Positions 7,452 through 13,843 of a stretch of DNA of 23,975 nt are shown here, in pieces (the first letter of the stretch is position 1; the number at the start of each line of letters is the position of its first letter). The translations under genes and the position numbers were made by a program. The DNA is from Flavobacterium sp. (GTDB taxonomy: Bacteria > Bacteroidota > Bacteroidia > Flavobacteriales > Flavobacteriaceae): the NCBI GenBank assembly GCA_030153045.1, contig JASLID010000041.1, forward strand, positions 1 through 23,975, given 5' to 3'. The notes under the pieces were generated by a model, which searched no databases, had not been told where the DNA came from, and saw only the letters and a program-made list of their open reading frames with translations.

Positions 7452-7468
7452 TTGGCACGCAAATTGGA
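7452..7468 (+). promoter_or_regulatory. Candidate sigma-54 promoter of the lipoprotein gene
   Basis: TTGGCACGCAAATTGGA fits the -24/-12 pattern TGGCACG-N4-TTGC with exact spacing. The one mismatch is G for C at the last -12 base. It would start transcription near 7478-7480, leaving a leader of about 140 bases before the lipoprotein ATG at 7621. The rest of that leader (7480-7620) holds no convincing gene. Confidence 0.4.
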
Positions 7469-7620
7469 TAGGTAGTTATGAAACTATTAAAAACAAGAAT
7501 TATGAAATCGCCACTAACAAGAAGTTTGTTGCAAACAAACACCAATAAATAAAAGGTGACCCGAGCTTGCGAATTGGTGAAGCATAACATAATGACCTAT
7601 AACAAATAAATTTTACAGAT

Positions 7621-8529
7621 ATGAAAACGATACAATTACTCCTGCTAGCGATAATTTCTCCCTTTTTGTTCACATCGTGTCAAACAGATGTAATTATCGA
7701 AAATGAATATGTAGATAATGGTATTCCTTTGCCTGAATTGATGGAAGGATACGATTTGTGGTATGTGGATTATGATGCCACTACCGGGAATGGCGACGTT
7801 CCGTTTTTGTCGAGAGCTTTTACGATTTCGTTTGTAAACGGAAGTGTGTATGCTAACAACAATTTAGCTGGAATAGGCACAACCGGAGGTGGTTTAGGAA
7901 TTAGAGTGGGTTATTTTGATTATTTTCCAACGGCAATTAGAGTGTATCATGATATTTATGGAACTTATGATTTAGAGGTATACCAAATATCTTCTAACAG
8001 AATTAAATTATATGACAGCCGTCAGAACACGACTTATTATTTAACAGGTTATCAAAGAAGTAATTTCGATTACGACCGAGTATTTTATGACAACATTCAT
8101 TATTTCTTGCAAGAATACAAAGCTTGGGAAAAAGTGTATACGAGTCAAGTAGGCGCGTTAAATGAATTTGACAACGAACATTTCGTACAGTTTATGGCTG
8201 GAGGAAACAGTGATACTTTCAGATCTTCGCAAGATGCTAACGGAACAAGTGTAAATAATATTTATTGGGATTTCACCGGATTGTATGGTGTGATGAACAC
8301 TTCAAACGCCTATTCTAAAATTTTAACATTAGATTATGATTTTTGGGGCAATGAATCGTTTACTCTTAGCGTTATTAATGACCATAGGATAAGATTATAT
8401 CATAATGCAAGTGGAACAACCTATGAATTTGAAGGTAGAGGATTTATTCAGTATATGAAACAATCTGCTAGAGAAGTCAGAGCAGTTGCCAAAAGTAAAG
8501 AGTTAGTAAAAGAAGAGTTAGTTAAATAA
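7621..8529 (+). CDS. Flavobacterial lipoprotein of unknown function
   Basis: This encodes 302 residues. A signal sequence ends in a lipobox (LFTSC), with the lipidated Cys at position 20. The mature protein is rich in Tyr, Asp and Asn. It seems to hold two related beta-rich halves: EGYDLWYVDYDATTGNGDVPF followed by YDLEVYQISSNRIKLYD, and later LTLDYDFWGNESFTLSVIND followed by RIRLYHNASGTTYEF. A lysine/glutamate tail ends it. Proteins of this kind are found in Flavobacteriaceae and, from memory, are often mislabelled nicotinic acid mononucleotide adenyltransferase; no HxGH nucleotidyltransferase motif is present, so that name is not supported. It is probably anchored in the outer membrane or facing the periplasm. 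A candidate sigma-54 site precedes it. Confidence 0.85.
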   Translation: MKTIQLLLLAIISPFLFTSCQTDVIIENEYVDNGIPLPELMEGYDLWYVDYDATTGNGDVPFLSRAFTISFVNGSVYANNNLAGIGTTGGGLGIRVGYFDYFPTAIRVYHDIYGTYDLEVYQISSNRIKLYDSRQNTTYYLTGYQRSNFDYDRVFYDNIHYFLQEYKAWEKVYTSQVGALNEFDNEHFVQFMAGGNSDTFRSSQDANGTSVNNIYWDFTGLYGVMNTSNAYSKILTLDYDFWGNESFTLSVINDHRIRLYHNASGTTYEFEGRGFIQYMKQSAREVRAVAKSKELVKEELVK

Positions 8530-8582
8530 ATATAAATAAAGTTAAGTTAAGTTAGATTACGTTTTGTTTTTGGTGTTTAGTA

Positions 8583-8619
8583 AAAAGGCGTTCAGGAGAT
8601 TTTTTCTTGAACGCCTTTT
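8583..8619. terminator. Bidirectional terminator between the lipoprotein and aldehyde reductase genes
   Basis: A perfect 12-bp stem, AAAAGGCGTTCA (8583-8594) with TGAACGCCTTTT (8608-8619), encloses a 13-base loop. A and T flanks allow use in both directions between convergent genes. Confidence 0.88.
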
Positions 8620-8627
8620 GAATTTTA

Positions 8628-9794
8628 TTAATAACTCATTTCTACAATTTCTCGTACTTTGGCAGTAGTAATGTTTTGTCTTTCGCCCAACGCTTTCCAA
8701 CCTCTTTCTTCGAATCGGTTGACAATAAAATCGGCGGTTTTAGCAAAGTCTTCAGTATATTCTGAAAGAGTAGTTTGCATGCCCATGGTATGGAAGAATT
8801 CAACTGTTTTCTCAATGGCGTTGTAGGCTTTTTCTTCTACAGAATCTCCAGTAACTTGGAAAATGCGTTCGCCGTATTGTGCCAATTTTTCTTTTTTGGT
8901 TTCGAATAAGACTTTATAGAGGTTTGGACCAATAATAGCCAATGTTCTCGCGTGGTCAATTTCGTACAAAGCGGTCAGTTCATGCCCAATCATGTGTGTG
9001 GCCCAATCGGAAGGCACGCCTTTTTGAATCAATCCGTTCAGCGCCATGGTACACGACCACATATAATTGGAGGCCAATTTATAATCGGTTGGGTTTTCCA
9101 CGACATGAGGGCCAATTTCGATTAAAGTGTGTAAAATCCCTTCAGCAATTCTATCTTGTAATATAGCATCGTGCGGATACGTCAGATATTGCTCCATCAC
9201 ATGCGTATAAGCATCGACAATCCCATTTTGAATTTGTCTTTTGGGTAACGAAGCAATTACAGTAGGATCACAAATGGAAAACTGAGGAAAGAGCGCGCTT
9301 CCGCCAAAGGCTAACTTTTCATGTGTTTCGTTAATGGTAATTACGGCGCCAGAATTCATTTCGCTTCCCGTAGCCGGTAATGTTAATACGGTTCCGAAAG
9401 GAATGACTTGTGACAAATCTTTGATTAATAGTCGTTTGTGAAGAATATCCATTGGATTGCCGTCAAATTTGGTCGCAGCTGATATGAATTTTACACCGTC
9501 AATCACGCTTCCGCCACCTACCGCTAAAATGAAAGTAATATTTTGTTCACGGATAATTTCGACCGCTTTCATCAACGTTTCGTAACGCGGATTGGGTTCG
9601 ATACCGCCAAATTCCACCACTTCAAAACCAGAAAGGGCTAATTTTACCTGTTCATAAACGCCATTTTTAAAAATACTTCCGCCACCGTAAGCCAATAAGA
9701 CTTTGCTGTTTTGAGGAATAAGTTCTGAGATTTTTGCAGTTTGTCCTTTACCAAAGATGTAATTGGTTGGATTGTATAATTCGAAGTTTAACAT
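8628..9794 (-). CDS. yqhD: Iron-containing alcohol dehydrogenase, YqhD-type aldehyde reductase
   Basis: This encodes 388 residues and reduces aldehydes to alcohols with NAD(P)H. The N-terminal Rossmann-like half has the coenzyme motifs YGGGSIFKNGVY (about 36-47) and AVGGGSVIDGVKF. LPATGSEMNSGAV follows. The metal-binding half has Asp194 and His198 in DAYTHVMEQ, His267 and His271 in THMIGHE, and His281 in DHARTLA. Positions 194, 198, 267 and 281 are the same as the zinc ligands I recall for E. coli YqhD, and the length is nearly identical, which favours an NADPH-linked aldehyde-detoxifying role. The gene is divergent from nrtR; a GCGTA-N5-TACGC palindrome lies between them, so shared control is possible but unproven. 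Confidence 0.92.
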   Translation of the reverse strand: MLNFELYNPTNYIFGKGQTAKISELIPQNSKVLLAYGGGSIFKNGVYEQVKLALSGFEVVEFGGIEPNPRYETLMKAVEIIREQNITFILAVGGGSVIDGVKFISAATKFDGNPMDILHKRLLIKDLSQVIPFGTVLTLPATGSEMNSGAVITINETHEKLAFGGSALFPQFSICDPTVIASLPKRQIQNGIVDAYTHVMEQYLTYPHDAILQDRIAEGILHTLIEIGPHVVENPTDYKLASNYMWSCTMALNGLIQKGVPSDWATHMIGHELTALYEIDHARTLAIIGPNLYKVLFETKKEKLAQYGERIFQVTGDSVEEKAYNAIEKTVEFFHTMGMQTTLSEYTEDFAKTADFIVNRFEERGWKALGERQNITTAKVREIVEMSY

Positions 9795-9885
9795 AGCTTA
9801 AAAATTTGAAAGCTAAAGTTAAGGAAGTTTATTTGTAAGAGTTTTAAAACTATGTTAATGAATTTGAAATATTATTATATACATT

Positions 9886-9902
9886 AGCGTAAAATATACG
9901 CT
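9886..9902. promoter_or_regulatory. NrtR-type operator O0 before nrtR
   Basis: AGCGTAAAATATACGCT has perfect outer arms (AGCGTA / TACGCT) around five bases and ends nine bases before the nrtR start codon. A weak -7-like TGAATTTG lies at 9859-9866, so the site would sit just downstream of transcription start. It shares the core GCGTA-N5-TACRC with the two sites before the Prs-like gene. Confidence 0.75.
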
Positions 9903-9910
9903 TTTATATA

Positions 9911-10603
9911 ATGACTACATTTCAAAACATTAAAATTGCTGTTGATGCTATTGTTTTTGGTTATCAGAACAACAAATTATTTATACTTTTAATTCAACAA
10001 AAATTCGGTTCTGACGAACCTTATTGGGCATTGCCTGGCGGTTTAGTTAAAGAAGATGAATCGTTATCTGATGCTGTAAAGCGAGAATTGAAAGAAGAAA
10101 CTAATGTAGCTGTTAACTACCTTGAACAGTTATATACTTTTGGAGATGATTTGAATAGGGATTCCAGAAATAGGGTAATATCTGTTGCTTATTTTGCTTT
10201 GGTTGATTCTTCAAAGTTCTTTATCAAAGCGGATACTGATGCCGAAAAGGTACAATGGTTTGAAATTGATGCTATTCCAAAGCTGGCATTCGATCATAAC
10301 CTGATTGTAATTAAAGCCATTGAAAGGTTGAAAGCCAAACTGACTTACCAACCTGTTGGTTTCGATTTATTACCAAATGAATTTCTTTTTTCGGAATTAG
10401 AGAATCTGTATTGTACTATCTTGGAAAAAGAAATTGACAGAAGAAATTTCAGAAAAAAGATTCTGAGTTTTGAAATTATCGAGGAAACCGACAAATATTC
10501 TACTGCAAAAACAGGCCGTCCGGCCAAACTGTTCCAATTCAATAAGCAGAAATACGATAGCCTAATAAAGCAGGGTTTTCACTTCGAAATTAAATTTGCG
10601 TAA
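9911..10603 (+). CDS. nrtR: NrtR-like transcriptional regulator (Nudix domain plus winged helix)
   Basis: This encodes 230 residues. The N-terminal Nudix domain (about 5-140) carries a complete Nudix box: Gly44, Glu50, Arg58-Glu59, Glu62-Glu63 (RELKEE). The C-terminal part (about 155-230) is a winged-helix region with the NrtR hallmark TGRPAKLFQF (Gly202 onwards). In NrtR proteins the Nudix domain binds ADP-ribose or related NAD breakdown products and releases DNA, while the winged helix binds a palindrome. The gene is followed by six NAD/ADP-ribose genes, with matching palindromes before itself and before them, which strongly supports a local repressor. Unlike NrtR proteins with eroded boxes, this one looks able to hydrolyse its ligand. 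It could instead be only a Nudix hydrolase, but the wing motif argues against that. Confidence 0.9.
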   Translation: MTTFQNIKIAVDAIVFGYQNNKLFILLIQQKFGSDEPYWALPGGLVKEDESLSDAVKRELKEETNVAVNYLEQLYTFGDDLNRDSRNRVISVAYFALVDSSKFFIKADTDAEKVQWFEIDAIPKLAFDHNLIVIKAIERLKAKLTYQPVGFDLLPNEFLFSELENLYCTILEKEIDRRNFRKKILSFEIIEETDKYSTAKTGRPAKLFQFNKQKYDSLIKQGFHFEIKFA

Positions 10604-10617
10604 ATTTTACACAAATT
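10593..10617. promoter_or_regulatory. NrtR-type operator O1, overlapping the nrtR stop codon
   Basis: This is a 25-base palindrome centred on 10605 with a single mismatched pair; its core is TTGCGTAAATTTTACACAA. The nrtR stop codon TAA (10601-10603) lies inside it. It sits just upstream of the -33 TTG at 10621. Confidence 0.85.
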
Positions 10618-10620
10618 ATT

Positions 10621-10650
10621 TTGTCAATCAATCTTTTTAATTTAACTTTG
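10621..10650 (+). promoter_or_regulatory. Promoter of the NAD/ADP-ribose operon
   Basis: A -33 TTG (10621-10623, within TTTTG) and a -7 TAACTTTG (10643-10650) are separated by 19 bases, an excellent fit to the Bacteroidota promoter. It is bracketed by operators O1 and O2. Confidence 0.85.
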
Positions 10651-10667
10651 CGTAATAATTACACAAA
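10647..10667. promoter_or_regulatory. NrtR-type operator O2, overlapping the -7 box and start site
   Basis: This is a 21-base palindrome centred on 10657 (core TTGCGTAATAATTACACAA) with one mismatched pair, at the same place as in O1. It overlaps the end of the -7 box and the expected transcription start. The centres of O1 and O2 are 52 bases apart, close to five helical turns. Confidence 0.88.
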
Positions 10668-10678
10668 ACAATAATTTT

Positions 10679-11512
10679 ATGATACTTAATTTAGATAAAA
10701 ATTTCAGCCCTTTTCCTAGAGAAAAAGAAATCGATTTTCAAAGTTTTACTTTTTCCGGAGGCGAACCTCATATTAAAATCAACACCGATTTTGATGTAAA
10801 TGAAACGGTAACAATTACGCACAGATTAAATTCTTTCAACGATTTAGGCTTGTTATGTGTTGCGGTCGATGCTTTACGAAGAATGGAGGTCAAAATAATT
10901 AACCTTTTCATTCCCTATTTTCCAGCTGCAAGACAAGACAGGGTGATGATTCCGGGAGAACCGTTATCGGTAAAAGTATATGCAGACATTCTAAACGCAA
11001 TGCATTTGAATAAGGTGACTGTTTTTGATGCGCATTCTGAAGTAACACCGGCGTTGGTCAACAATTGTACTGTAATTCCAAACCATACTTTTATAAAAGA
11101 AGTTTTAAAAACTATCGGAAATAATGTAAAACTAATTTCACCAGATGGTGGAGCATTAAAGAAAATTTACAAAGTTTCTGAATTCCTTGGCGGTATTGAT
11201 GTCGTGGAATGCAGCAAAAGCCGCGACGTAAAAACAGGAAAATTATCTGGATTTAAAGTATACGATGATGATTTACAAGGTTTAGACTGTCTGATTGTAG
11301 ATGATATTTGTGATGGTGGCGGGACTTTTATAGGACTGGCTGAAGAATTAAAAAAGAAAAACGCAGGGAAATTATATCTCGCCGTGAGCCACGGAATTTT
11401 CAATAAAGGTTTTGATGGGTTGATTTGTTTTGATAAGATATTTACGACGGATTCATTTAAATGTTTTGATGATAAAAGTGTTACTCAAATAAAATTAAAG
11501 GAGTTGATATGA
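10679..11512 (+). CDS. prs: PRPP-synthetase homologue (Prs-like; possible ADP-ribose pyrophosphokinase)
   Basis: This encodes 277 residues, clearly shorter than the roughly 310-320 of housekeeping Prs. Motifs are in the Prs order: IPYFPAARQDR (78-88, ATP site), EPLSVKVYADIL, VFDAHSE (115-121), ISPDGGA (153-159), the flexible-loop KSRDVKTGK (180-188), and the pyrophosphate loop VDDICDGGGTF (207-217). The substrate loop reads DGGGT where common Prs has DT[AG]GT, so a threonine that would contact the ribose 5-phosphate is glycine. The enzyme would transfer pyrophosphate from ATP to ribose 5-phosphate, giving PRPP for the NAMPT six genes on. By analogy with phage NARP1, it could instead act on ADP-ribose. 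It is first in the operon, directly behind operator O2, and its stop overlaps the next start by four bases (ATGA). Confidence 0.88.
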   Translation: MILNLDKNFSPFPREKEIDFQSFTFSGGEPHIKINTDFDVNETVTITHRLNSFNDLGLLCVAVDALRRMEVKIINLFIPYFPAARQDRVMIPGEPLSVKVYADILNAMHLNKVTVFDAHSEVTPALVNNCTVIPNHTFIKEVLKTIGNNVKLISPDGGALKKIYKVSEFLGGIDVVECSKSRDVKTGKLSGFKVYDDDLQGLDCLIVDDICDGGGTFIGLAEELKKKNAGKLYLAVSHGIFNKGFDGLICFDKIFTTDSFKCFDDKSVTQIKLKELI

Positions 11513-12039
11513 AATATAATATTCAAAATATAAATGAAAGTGCAAAGTTTCTCTTCTTTTGGGGGCATCAGCCAACAAAGGACGGAACAATCACAAAGAC
11601 CTGTTTTAGCCAGTGGTTGGAAAGCCCGTTTGAAGCGGAAGGAATTTCATATCCAACTGCAGAACATTGGATGATGGCCAAAAAAGCAGTTTTATTTGAA
11701 GACGATGCCGTTTTTAATAAAATTCTGAAAGCAAAATCAGCTGCAGAAGCTAAAAAATTGGGCCGTGAAGTAAGGAATTACAACGATGAAGTTTGGCTGG
11801 CAAATAGATATGAAATTGTCAAGCAAGGTAATTTTCACAAATTCAGCCAAAACTCCGATTTAAAAGAATTTTTAATCAATACCGGAGAAAGAATTCTTGT
11901 AGAAGCGAGCCCAGTAGATGCAATTTGGGGAGTAGGCATGGCAAGTGATCATAAAGATATTGCTGATCCGAAAAAATGGAGAGGATTGAATTTGTTAGGT
12001 TTTGCTTTAATGGAAGTGCGTGACGAATTAAAAGAATAA
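11509..12039 (+). CDS. NADAR family protein (YbiA-like ADP-ribose / N-glycosidase)
   Basis: This encodes 176 residues of the NADAR (NAD and ADP-ribose) family. The N-terminus has LFFWGHQP (15-22) and FSQWLESPFEAEGI. The hallmark YPTAEHWMMAKKA (48-60) holds the conserved Glu52. The C-terminal block WGVGMASDHKDI starts at 140 and is followed by KKWRGLNLLGFALMEVR. Members cleave N-glycosidic or ADP-ribosyl bonds; some remove ADP-ribose from guanine in DNA, and others act on riboflavin intermediates. The setting among macrodomain, KptA and NAMPT genes favours an ADP-ribose substrate here; that is inference. The ATG overlaps the Prs-like stop, indicating translational coupling, and the macrodomain gene starts two bases after its stop. 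Confidence 0.9.
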   Translation: MKYNIQNINESAKFLFFWGHQPTKDGTITKTCFSQWLESPFEAEGISYPTAEHWMMAKKAVLFEDDAVFNKILKAKSAAEAKKLGREVRNYNDEVWLANRYEIVKQGNFHKFSQNSDLKEFLINTGERILVEASPVDAIWGVGMASDHKDIADPKKWRGLNLLGFALMEVRDELKE

Positions 12040-12040
12040 A

Positions 12041-12547
12041 ATGGAAATAAAACTAATTCAAGACGATATAACTAAAATTGAAGCAGATGCCATTGTAAAT
12101 GCAGCAAATACTTCCTTGCTTGGAGGAGGCGGTGTTGATGGCGCAATTCATAGAGCAGGAGGCAAAGCTATTTTAGAGGAATGTATTGCGATTCGAAACA
12201 GGCAAGGCGGTTGTAATACGGGTCAAGCCGTAATAACAACTGCTGGTAAATTACCAGCACAATATGTAATTCACACTGTTGGACCGGTTTGGAATGGAGA
12301 TAAAGAGGAAAAGAAAAAACTGCTGGCTGACTGTTACAGAAATTCATTAATTCTAGCGGAAGAGAAAAAGCTTAGATCTGTTGCCTTTCCAAATATCAGT
12401 ACAGGAATCTATCACTTTCCAAAAGATAAGGCCGCTGAAATAGCAGTTGAAACTGTAAAATCATTTGAATTTAGAAGTGTCAAAGAAGTGATTTTTGTCT
12501 GCTTTGATGATGAAAATTATAGGTTTTATGAAAAACTTATAGAATAA
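12041..12547 (+). CDS. Macrodomain protein (ADP-ribose / O-acetyl-ADP-ribose hydrolase)
   Basis: At 168 residues this is a single macrodomain of the MacroD/YmdB type. Ligand-binding and catalytic blocks are clear: DDIT (8-11), VNAANTSLLGGGGVDGAIH (19-37) with Asn20, Asn23 and Asp33, then NTGQAVITTAGKLP, HTVGPVW, and the distal loop FPNISTGIYHFP. The complete active site predicts removal of ADP-ribose from acidic residues, nucleic acid ends or O-acetyl-ADP-ribose, releasing free ADP-ribose. Placed between NADAR and KptA genes, it probably feeds the same ADP-ribose pool that the regulator senses. It is co-transcribed with its neighbours: the gap before is 1 base, and the gap after is 9 bases. 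Confidence 0.95.
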   Translation: MEIKLIQDDITKIEADAIVNAANTSLLGGGGVDGAIHRAGGKAILEECIAIRNRQGGCNTGQAVITTAGKLPAQYVIHTVGPVWNGDKEEKKKLLADCYRNSLILAEEKKLRSVAFPNISTGIYHFPKDKAAEIAVETVKSFEFRSVKEVIFVCFDDENYRFYEKLIE

Positions 12548-12556
12548 ATTAAGATT

Positions 12557-13099
12557 ATGAACGAAAAAACAACAAAGGATATAAGTAAATTTCTGAGTTT
12601 AGTGCTCAGACATTCACCTCAGACAATTGAACTTCAATTGGATCAAAATGGATGGGCAGATATAAACGAGCTGATTCGCCTATGCAACGCATTCAACAAA
12701 AATATTGATGATGAATTACTAAATCAGGTAGTGGAAAGCAATGATAAAAAGAGATTTGCATTCAATGAGGATAAAACAAAAATCAGAGCCAGCCAGGGAC
12801 ATTCCATTTCAGTAGAATTAAATATTGATGAAATAATTCCAATGGATATGCTTTTTCACGGTACTGTAGAAAAATGTTTAGAAGCTATTAAAAAAGAAGG
12901 CCTGCAAAAAATGAGCAGACAGCATGTGCATTTAAGTAGTGATGAGGAAACAGCAGTCAAAGTGGGAAGCAGAAGAGGAAAACCAATTATTCTGACCGTT
13001 AATGCAAAAGAAATGTACGATGACGGATTTAAATTTTATCTGTCCGAAAATAAAGTCTGGCTTACAGATCATGTGCCTGCAAAATATATCGAATTTTAA
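12557..13099 (+). CDS. kptA: RNA 2'-phosphotransferase (KptA/Tpt1)
   Basis: At 180 residues this is family length. It transfers an internal RNA 2'-phosphate to NAD+, giving ADP-ribose 1'',2''-cyclic phosphate and nicotinamide; some homologues can also add ADP-ribose to nucleic acid 5'-phosphates. An N-terminal winged helix holds SKFLSLVLRHSP with Arg18-His19, then GWADINELI. IRASQGHS carries Arg77 and His82. The C-terminal lobe has LFHGT (99-103), QHVHLS (122-127) and Arg139 in GSRRGK. The Arg-His-Arg-Arg tetrad of Tpt1 is therefore complete. Its by-products are the inputs of its neighbours: nicotinamide for NAMPT and an ADP-ribose phosphate for the macrodomain or phosphatase. Its stop is followed at once by the next ATG. 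Confidence 0.96.
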   Translation: MNEKTTKDISKFLSLVLRHSPQTIELQLDQNGWADINELIRLCNAFNKNIDDELLNQVVESNDKKRFAFNEDKTKIRASQGHSISVELNIDEIIPMDMLFHGTVEKCLEAIKKEGLQKMSRQHVHLSSDEETAVKVGSRRGKPIILTVNAKEMYDDGFKFYLSENKVWLTDHVPAKYIEF

Positions 13100-13828
13100 A
13101 TGAAAAGAACTTTAGTTATCGGAGATATTCATGGTGGATTAAAGGCATTAATCCAAGTGATGGAAAGAGCTCAAATTACCACAAACGACACCCTTATTTT
13201 TCTGGGAGATTATGTTGACGGCTGGAGCGAATCTGCTCAGACAATACAATATCTTATGGAGTTATCAGAGAAGCAGGAATGCATTTTTATAAAAGGCAAC
13301 CATGATTTATGGTGTGGTCGTTGGTTGGAATTAGGTGCTTCAAATCCGGTGTGGGAAGAAAACGGCGGAAGAGCAACGAAAGACAGTTATGTTACCACAG
13401 GTTTCCTGTCAAATAACCAACACACAGCGTTTTTTAATAAATTAAGAGATTATTATATCGATGAGAAGAGCAGGCTGTTTATTCATGCCGGATATACTTC
13501 TATACACGGTGTAAGTAAAGAAGAATACAGTTCTAATTTTTATTTTGACCGCACACTATGGGAAATGGCCATTGTTATGGATCAACGAGTGGAAAGACAT
13601 TCTTCACTTTTTCCAAAACGATTAAAGCATTATGAGGAAATCTATGTTGGCCATACACCTACCACCAATTTCGGAAAAGAAATCCCAATGCACGCTATTA
13701 ATATATGGAATATTGATACTGGAGCTGCCTTCACCGGTAAATTATCATGTTTAGATATTGAAACAAAAGAATATTGGCAAAGCGATACGCTACAGTCACT
13801 TTATAAAAACGAAAAAGGCAGAAATTAA
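13100..13828 (+). CDS. PPP-family metallophosphatase
   Basis: At 242 residues this is a calcineurin-like phosphatase with all metal-binding motifs: GDIHG (8-12), GDYVDG (36-41), GNHD (66-69), HAG (His129) and GHTP (His185). The GDIHG/GDYVDG/GNHD spacing matches the PrpA, ApaH and phage-lambda phosphatase group. An aromatic-rich insert (CGRWLELGASNPVWEENGG) follows GNHD, and the tail is short. The substrate cannot be read directly. Protein phosphatase, dinucleoside polyphosphatase, RNA 2',3'-end phosphatase or ADP-ribose-phosphate phosphatase are all possible; the last fits best as the step after KptA. It starts directly after the kptA stop, with no gap, so it is part of the same unit. Confidence 0.9.
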   Translation: MKRTLVIGDIHGGLKALIQVMERAQITTNDTLIFLGDYVDGWSESAQTIQYLMELSEKQECIFIKGNHDLWCGRWLELGASNPVWEENGGRATKDSYVTTGFLSNNQHTAFFNKLRDYYIDEKSRLFIHAGYTSIHGVSKEEYSSNFYFDRTLWEMAIVMDQRVERHSSLFPKRLKHYEEIYVGHTPTTNFGKEIPMHAINIWNIDTGAAFTGKLSCLDIETKEYWQSDTLQSLYKNEKGRN

Positions 13829-13843
13829 AATAAACAACAAAAT

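Noticed and set aside
7478..7552. 24-codon open frame (MKLLKTRIMKSPLTRSLL...) in the lipoprotein leader
   Set aside because: Too short, with no recognisable features, and it could be chance; its start coincides with the predicted sigma-54 transcription start, so a leaderless peptide is possible but unsupported.
8535..8560. Short GTTAA-type direct repeats after the lipoprotein gene
   Set aside because: Only about three short, AT-rich units, easily due to base composition; no gene or site depends on them.
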